This document shows positions 62,201-64,000 of a stretch of 64,000 nucleotides of DNA, one piece after another. Positions within the stretch are counted from its first letter, which is position 1; each line of letters starts with the position of its first letter. A program made the position numbers and the translations under genes. The notes beneath the pieces were generated by a model. The model did not search any database and had not been told where the DNA came from. It was given only the letters and a program-made list of their open reading frames with translations. The stretch is from Dokdonella immobilis (GTDB lineage: Bacteria; Pseudomonadota; Gammaproteobacteria; Xanthomonadales; Rhodanobacteraceae). The stretch lies in contig NZ_FOVF01000011.1 of assembly GCF_900115085.1 (NCBI RefSeq), forward strand, positions 1-64,000, given 5' to 3'.

Positions 62201-62803
62201 CACCCAGTTCTTGCGCAACTTCACCAGTTCCGCTTCGCTGAAATCGCCATTCTCGATCGCGGTCAACATGCGACCGATGCTGATTTCATCGTCGATGCTC
62301 GCGGCTTCGACGATTCCCGATTCCCTACTCCCCATTACCGAGCGCGCGCGCTTCGCGCGCTCGACCACATCCTCGATCATCGCCACGAGGCCCAGGTGCA
62401 TGCCGTCGTTCGGGTGGTAGATGCGCTCGACGCCGTAGTCCTGCAGTTCGCGGATTTCTTCCGGCGTGATCGTGCCGCCGCCGCCACCGAAGACACGGAT
62501 GTGGCCCGCCCCGCGCTCCTTGAGCATGTCGACCATGTACTTGAAATACTCGACGTGGCCACCCTGGTATGACGACAGCGCAATCGCGTCGGCGTCTTCC
62601 TGCAGGGCGGCACGGACCACGTCCTCGACCGCACGATTGTGGCCGAGGTGAATAACCTCGGCGCCCTGGGCCTGGATCAAGCGGCGCATGATGTTGATCG
62701 CGGCGTCGTGACCGTCGAACAGGCTGGCTGCCGTGACGAACCGCAACGGCGCGCTATCGGTGGTGGCTTCGCTGTCGGGAAGACTCTGGGCGGTCGTGTT
62801 CAT
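59207..62803 (-). CDS. icmF: Fused isobutyryl-CoA mutase IcmF (B12-dependent mutase with G-protein chaperone)
   Basis: A 1198-residue adenosylcobalamin enzyme that interconverts isobutyryl-CoA and n-butyryl-CoA. Order: B12-binding domain (residues ~20-150, cobalamin motif DGH at 30-32 in [14 protein letters not shown]), MeaI-type G-protein domain (~220-420, P-loop GTGGAGKSS at 225-233, NKFD at 365-368), linker (~430-580), and the TIM-barrel mutase domain (~590-1180). The substrate-pocket positions are Y623 (GGVYPYRR) and Q823 (DQAQNTCIF); from memory, characterised IcmFs have Phe and Gln here and methylmalonyl-CoA mutases Tyr and Arg. Four stretches (157-163, 204-216, 428-438, 519-529) are encoded by heptameric repeats and look inserted. 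The start is the ATG at 62803. It is monocistronic, with a leader hairpin. Confidence 0.93.
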   Translation of the reverse strand: MNTTAQSLPDSEATTDSAPLRFVTAASLFDGHDAAINIMRRLIQAQGAEVIHLGHNRAVEDVVRAALQEDADAIALSSYQGGHVEYFKYMVDMLKERGAGHIRVFGGGGGTITPEEIRELQDYGVERIYHPNDGMHLGLVAMIEDVVERAKRARSVMGSRESGIVEAASIDDEISIGRMLTAIENGDFSEAELVKLRKNWVSGPAHSPFPIPHSRPTTQVVGITGTGGAGKSSVVDELLLRFLHAFPKMRIAVLAVDPTRRRSGGALLGDRIRMNALRSNRVFMRSMATRRQHAATSIVLKDCVSFLKGQGYDLVIVETAGIGQSDSEIVDLVDFPMYVMTSDYGAASQLEKIDMIDFAELIVLNKFDKRGAEDALRDVRKQWKRNRTAFQLKDDEVPVYPTIASQFNDPGITWMFVNLCRLLRHKLGLGIGDSGFVNAGCNFQPNLDTSLKEPRATVLIPGARVRYLAEIAEQGRGINAGILKQAGIADRAQSLWKALKELEDPDLPAALGLYDDALVRISNPESPIPARLRQRYNDAIQALSSDSLRELRAWPTRLKSITDEFTEYEVRGKAIKVENYRESLSHQKVPKIAAPTYTSWGELLVFLQKENLPGSYPYTGGVYPYRRTGEDPIRMFAGEGTPERTNRRFHYLSVGQPAVRLSTAFDSVTLYGEDPAPRPDIYGKIGNSGVNVPTLDDMKKLYSGFNLCAPTTSVSMTINGPAPIILSMFMNTAIDQQVELYLKEDGKRWAEAEKKIAKFFNARERPTYSGDLPAGNDGLGLGLLGICGDQLVDAETYARIKAETLRSVRGTVQADILKEDQAQNTCIFSTEFALRMMGDIQQYFVNQRVRNFYSVSISGYHIAEAGANPISQLAFTLSNGFTIVEYYLARGMKIDDFAPNLSFFFSNGMDPEYTVIGRVARRIWARAMRERYGANERSQMMKYHIQTSGRSLHAQEIQFNDIRTTLQALYALFDNCNSLHTNAYDEAITTPTEESVRRAVAIQMIINKELGLNFCENPWQGSFIVDRLTDIVEEAVYKEFEAISDRGGVLGAMDTMYQRGKIQEESMYYEHKKHDGSLPLVGVNTFLPKEHASDIVTEIELIRSTEQEKGQQITNVLAWQKNRNVLAPAGETSHAHATTSDEDEASEVHTGHGLGYLQKAARERKNVFEALMEAVKTHSLGQISHALYDVGGEYRRNM
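61217..61244. repeat. Tandem 14-bp repeat inside icmF
   Basis: CGGGATTGGAGATT occurs twice head to tail (61217-61230 and 61231-61244). It encodes the [11 protein letters not shown] segment (residues 519-529) in the linker. The unit is a doubled GATTCGG/GATTGGA-type heptamer. Confidence 0.8.
61496..61523. repeat. Heptamer array inside icmF
   Basis: GAATCCC, GAATCCC, CAATCCC and CAATCCC follow one another, four 7-bp units. They encode residues 428-436 (GLGIGDSGF) of the protein near the end of the G-domain. Confidence 0.8.
62161..62190. repeat. (GGGAATG)4 heptamer array inside icmF
   Basis: GGGAATG is repeated four times and followed by GG. It encodes [10 protein letters not shown] (residues 206-215) between the B12 and G-protein domains. 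A unit of 7 bp is not a multiple of 3, so gain or loss of one unit would shift the reading frame. Confidence 0.85.
62311..62340. repeat. Degenerate heptamer array inside icmF
   Basis: GATTCCC, GATTCCC, TACTCCC and CATTACC in succession encode residues 155-164 ([10 protein letters not shown]), just after the B12 domain. Same unit type as the other three arrays. Confidence 0.7.
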
Positions 62804-62810
62804 GGCGGAT

Positions 62811-62833
62811 TCGGGCTTTTTCGGAAAGCCCGA
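62811..62833 (-). promoter_or_regulatory. Leader hairpin immediately upstream of icmF
   Basis: TCGGGCTTT (62811-62819), loop TTCGG, AAAGCCCGA (62825-62833): a perfect 9-bp stem 7 nt from the icmF start codon. No Shine-Dalgarno sequence is visible outside it, so the hairpin may limit translation. No cobalamin-riboswitch elements were recognised. Confidence 0.5.
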
Positions 62834-62933
62834 TTCTACCGCGTCGACCGCTCCCATCGCAGGCGTCGGCTGCCCCTGAGGTCGCCCAAGGTGCTGCCGG
62901 TCCTCACGCAACGTCGCCGCGAACCGCGGCCGA

Positions 62934-64000
62934 TCAGGCTGTTTCCGCCGGAAAATCGTCGATCAGCGTCGGCAGCGAAAACAGGAAACCCTGCCCGATC
63001 GTGCAACCCAGAGCCAGCAGGGCATCACGCTGCGCGGGCGTTTCCACGCCCTCGGCAATCACCTCGACATCGAGCGATTCGGCCAGGGCGATGATGGCGC
63101 GGACTACCGCCGGGCTGCTGCCTTCGGTGGCGAGATCGGCGACGAAAGACTTGTCGATCTTCAGCGAATGGATCGGAAAACGATGCAGATAGCTCAGCGA
63201 GGAATAACCGGTACCGAAATCGTCGAGCTGGACAAGGACCCCGGCCTGACGCAGGCGCAGCAGGATCTCGCGCGTCTGTTCGGGCTGGTCGAGCAATGCG
63301 CCCTCCGTCACCTCGAGGCGGACCCGATGCGGCTGCAACCCGCTGTTTTCGATCGTACGCAAGGCGATCTCATCGAAATCCGGGACGCGCAGCCGTCGCG
63401 CTGACACATTGATCGAGACATAGGTCGACTCGGGCAGGCGCTGTGCCTGTTCGCAGGCCATCGCGAACATCTGCCAGTCAATCTGCTCTATGCAGCCGTT
63501 TTCCTCCGCCGCATTGAGGAAGTCCGCCGGCAGCAGCAAACCGCGGGTCGGATGCTTCCAGCGCAGCAGGGCTTCATAGCCCAGGATCCTGCCGGTCTCC
63601 AGCGATACGATCGACTGGAAGTGTGGCTCGAATTCGCGGCGCACCAGTGCATGGCGCAAGTCGCCTTCCAGGTCCAGCGCCCGCATCGCTTCGGCGCGCA
63701 ACTGCTCATCGAAGATCTCGTGGCACTGCCGCCCCCGGGCCTTGGCGCGGTACATCGCGGTATCGGCGTCGCGCAGCAACTCTTCGGCCCGTGTGTAATG
63801 GGTATCGGCGTAGGCGATGCCGATGCTGGCTGAGGTGAACATTTCCTTGTTGGCGACGCGGATGGGATCGTTCAGGCCCTCGAGCACGCGCTCGGCGATA
63901 TGGATCGCGAGCTTGGGCTCCGGCAGATTGTCGATGAGCACGGCAAACTCGTCGCCGCCGAGCCGGGCGACCATGTAGGGGGCACAGGCGCTGGCCAGAC
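62934..64000 (-). CDS. GGDEF-EAL cyclic-di-GMP protein (partial, cut by window edge)
   Basis: At least 355 residues to the window end; the N-terminus lies beyond 64000, because the frame stays open through ...[18 protein letters not shown]. The visible GGDEF domain has the intact [10 protein letters not shown] active site, so diguanylate cyclase activity is possible. The EAL domain follows with [20 protein letters not shown], the metal-binding [35 protein letters not shown] and EGVET. All key catalytic residues appear present, so phosphodiesterase activity is expected. It controls c-di-GMP levels, hence motility and biofilm. It ends 131 bp upstream of the icmF start codon. Confidence 0.9.
   Translation of the reverse strand, partial: LASACAPYMVARLGGDEFAVLIDNLPEPKLAIHIAERVLEGLNDPIRVANKEMFTSASIGIAYADTHYTRAEELLRDADTAMYRAKARGRQCHEIFDEQLRAEAMRALDLEGDLRHALVRREFEPHFQSIVSLETGRILGYEALLRWKHPTRGLLLPADFLNAAEENGCIEQIDWQMFAMACEQAQRLPESTYVSINVSARRLRVPDFDEIALRTIENSGLQPHRVRLEVTEGALLDQPEQTREILLRLRQAGVLVQLDDFGTGYSSLSYLHRFPIHSLKIDKSFVADLATEGSSPAVVRAIIALAESLDVEVIAEGVETPAQRDALLALGCTIGQGFLFSLPTLIDDFPAETA

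Noticed and set aside
62804..62933. Cobalamin riboswitch upstream of icmF
   Set aside because: The 130-bp gap is too short and lacks the conserved B12-box; only a simple hairpin is present.

Overview
The window is high-GC Gammaproteobacterial DNA, most likely from the Xanthomonadales/Lysobacterales (Rhodanobacteraceae- or Lysobacter-like). The evidence is compositional and motif-based: GC-rich codon use throughout, two exported proteins ending in an IF-x-DGFE C-terminal motif, heptameric GAATCCC/GAATGGG repeats scattered in a coding gene, CGCGGG-type REP palindromes, and a cluster of integron attC sites without an integrase. No rRNA, tRNA, CRISPR array or phage module was seen.

Layout. 1-1700: a mobile patch with the C-terminal end of an IS1182-type transposase, two integron gene cassettes on the minus strand (each closed by an attC site) and, just upstream of them, five 13-bp direct repeats of unknown role. 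1985-4782: a two-subunit molybdenum hydroxylase (2Fe-2S subunit plus Tat-exported molybdopterin subunit). 5076: a small exported EF-hand protein. 5596-13827: a MexEF-OprN-like RND multidrug efflux locus, with a divergent LysR regulator and an SDR reductase, resembling the mexS/mexT arrangement. 13936-17287: a PLP decarboxylase and an ATP/ADP-antiporter-like MFS protein. 17310-18116: a gene split by a 285-bp MITE, whose reading frame is restored exactly when the element and its target duplication are removed. 18190-24521: exported surface/enzymatic proteins (SGNH hydrolase, six-repeat Ig-like protein, S74 tail-fibre-like protein). 25250-28682: divergently transcribed M20-type and D-aminoacylase-type hydrolases that both lack canonical metal ligands. 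28731-36472: di-haem peroxidase, histidine phosphatase, TonB receptor, SDR plus DUF427, MDR reductase and ZIP transporter. 36543-39573: an exported unknown protein, then SoxR and its divergent MFS exporter with a clear SoxR box between them. 39614-49781: YjdM, a phospholipase C-like phosphoesterase, a TPR/GT9 protein, a DUF2752 plus CD225 pair, patatin, an exported CTERM-like protein and a TPR-sulfotransferase. 50220-55263: a PQQ/sorbosone-dehydrogenase-like protein, a second MITE copy, and an SPFH / zinc-ribbon / small membrane / DUF3592 operon that recalls the Bacillus ydjGHI membrane-stress module. 55493-59175: dienelactone hydrolase, a TetR regulator with twin operators and its membrane-protein target, a methyltransferase and a small unknown protein. 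59207-62803: fused isobutyryl-CoA mutase IcmF carrying four short-period repeat insertions. 62934-end: a GGDEF-EAL protein cut by the window edge.

The most original signal is the MITE pair (17414-17698 and 51557-51842). The two elements have nearly equal length and homologous cores made of two long hairpins whose stems differ by compensatory base changes, but they have different terminal inverted repeats that have each stayed self-complementary. A solo end of the first type lies at 4891. The integron cassettes with the adjacent 13-bp iterated repeats, and the heptamer repeats inside icmF, are the next most interesting signals.
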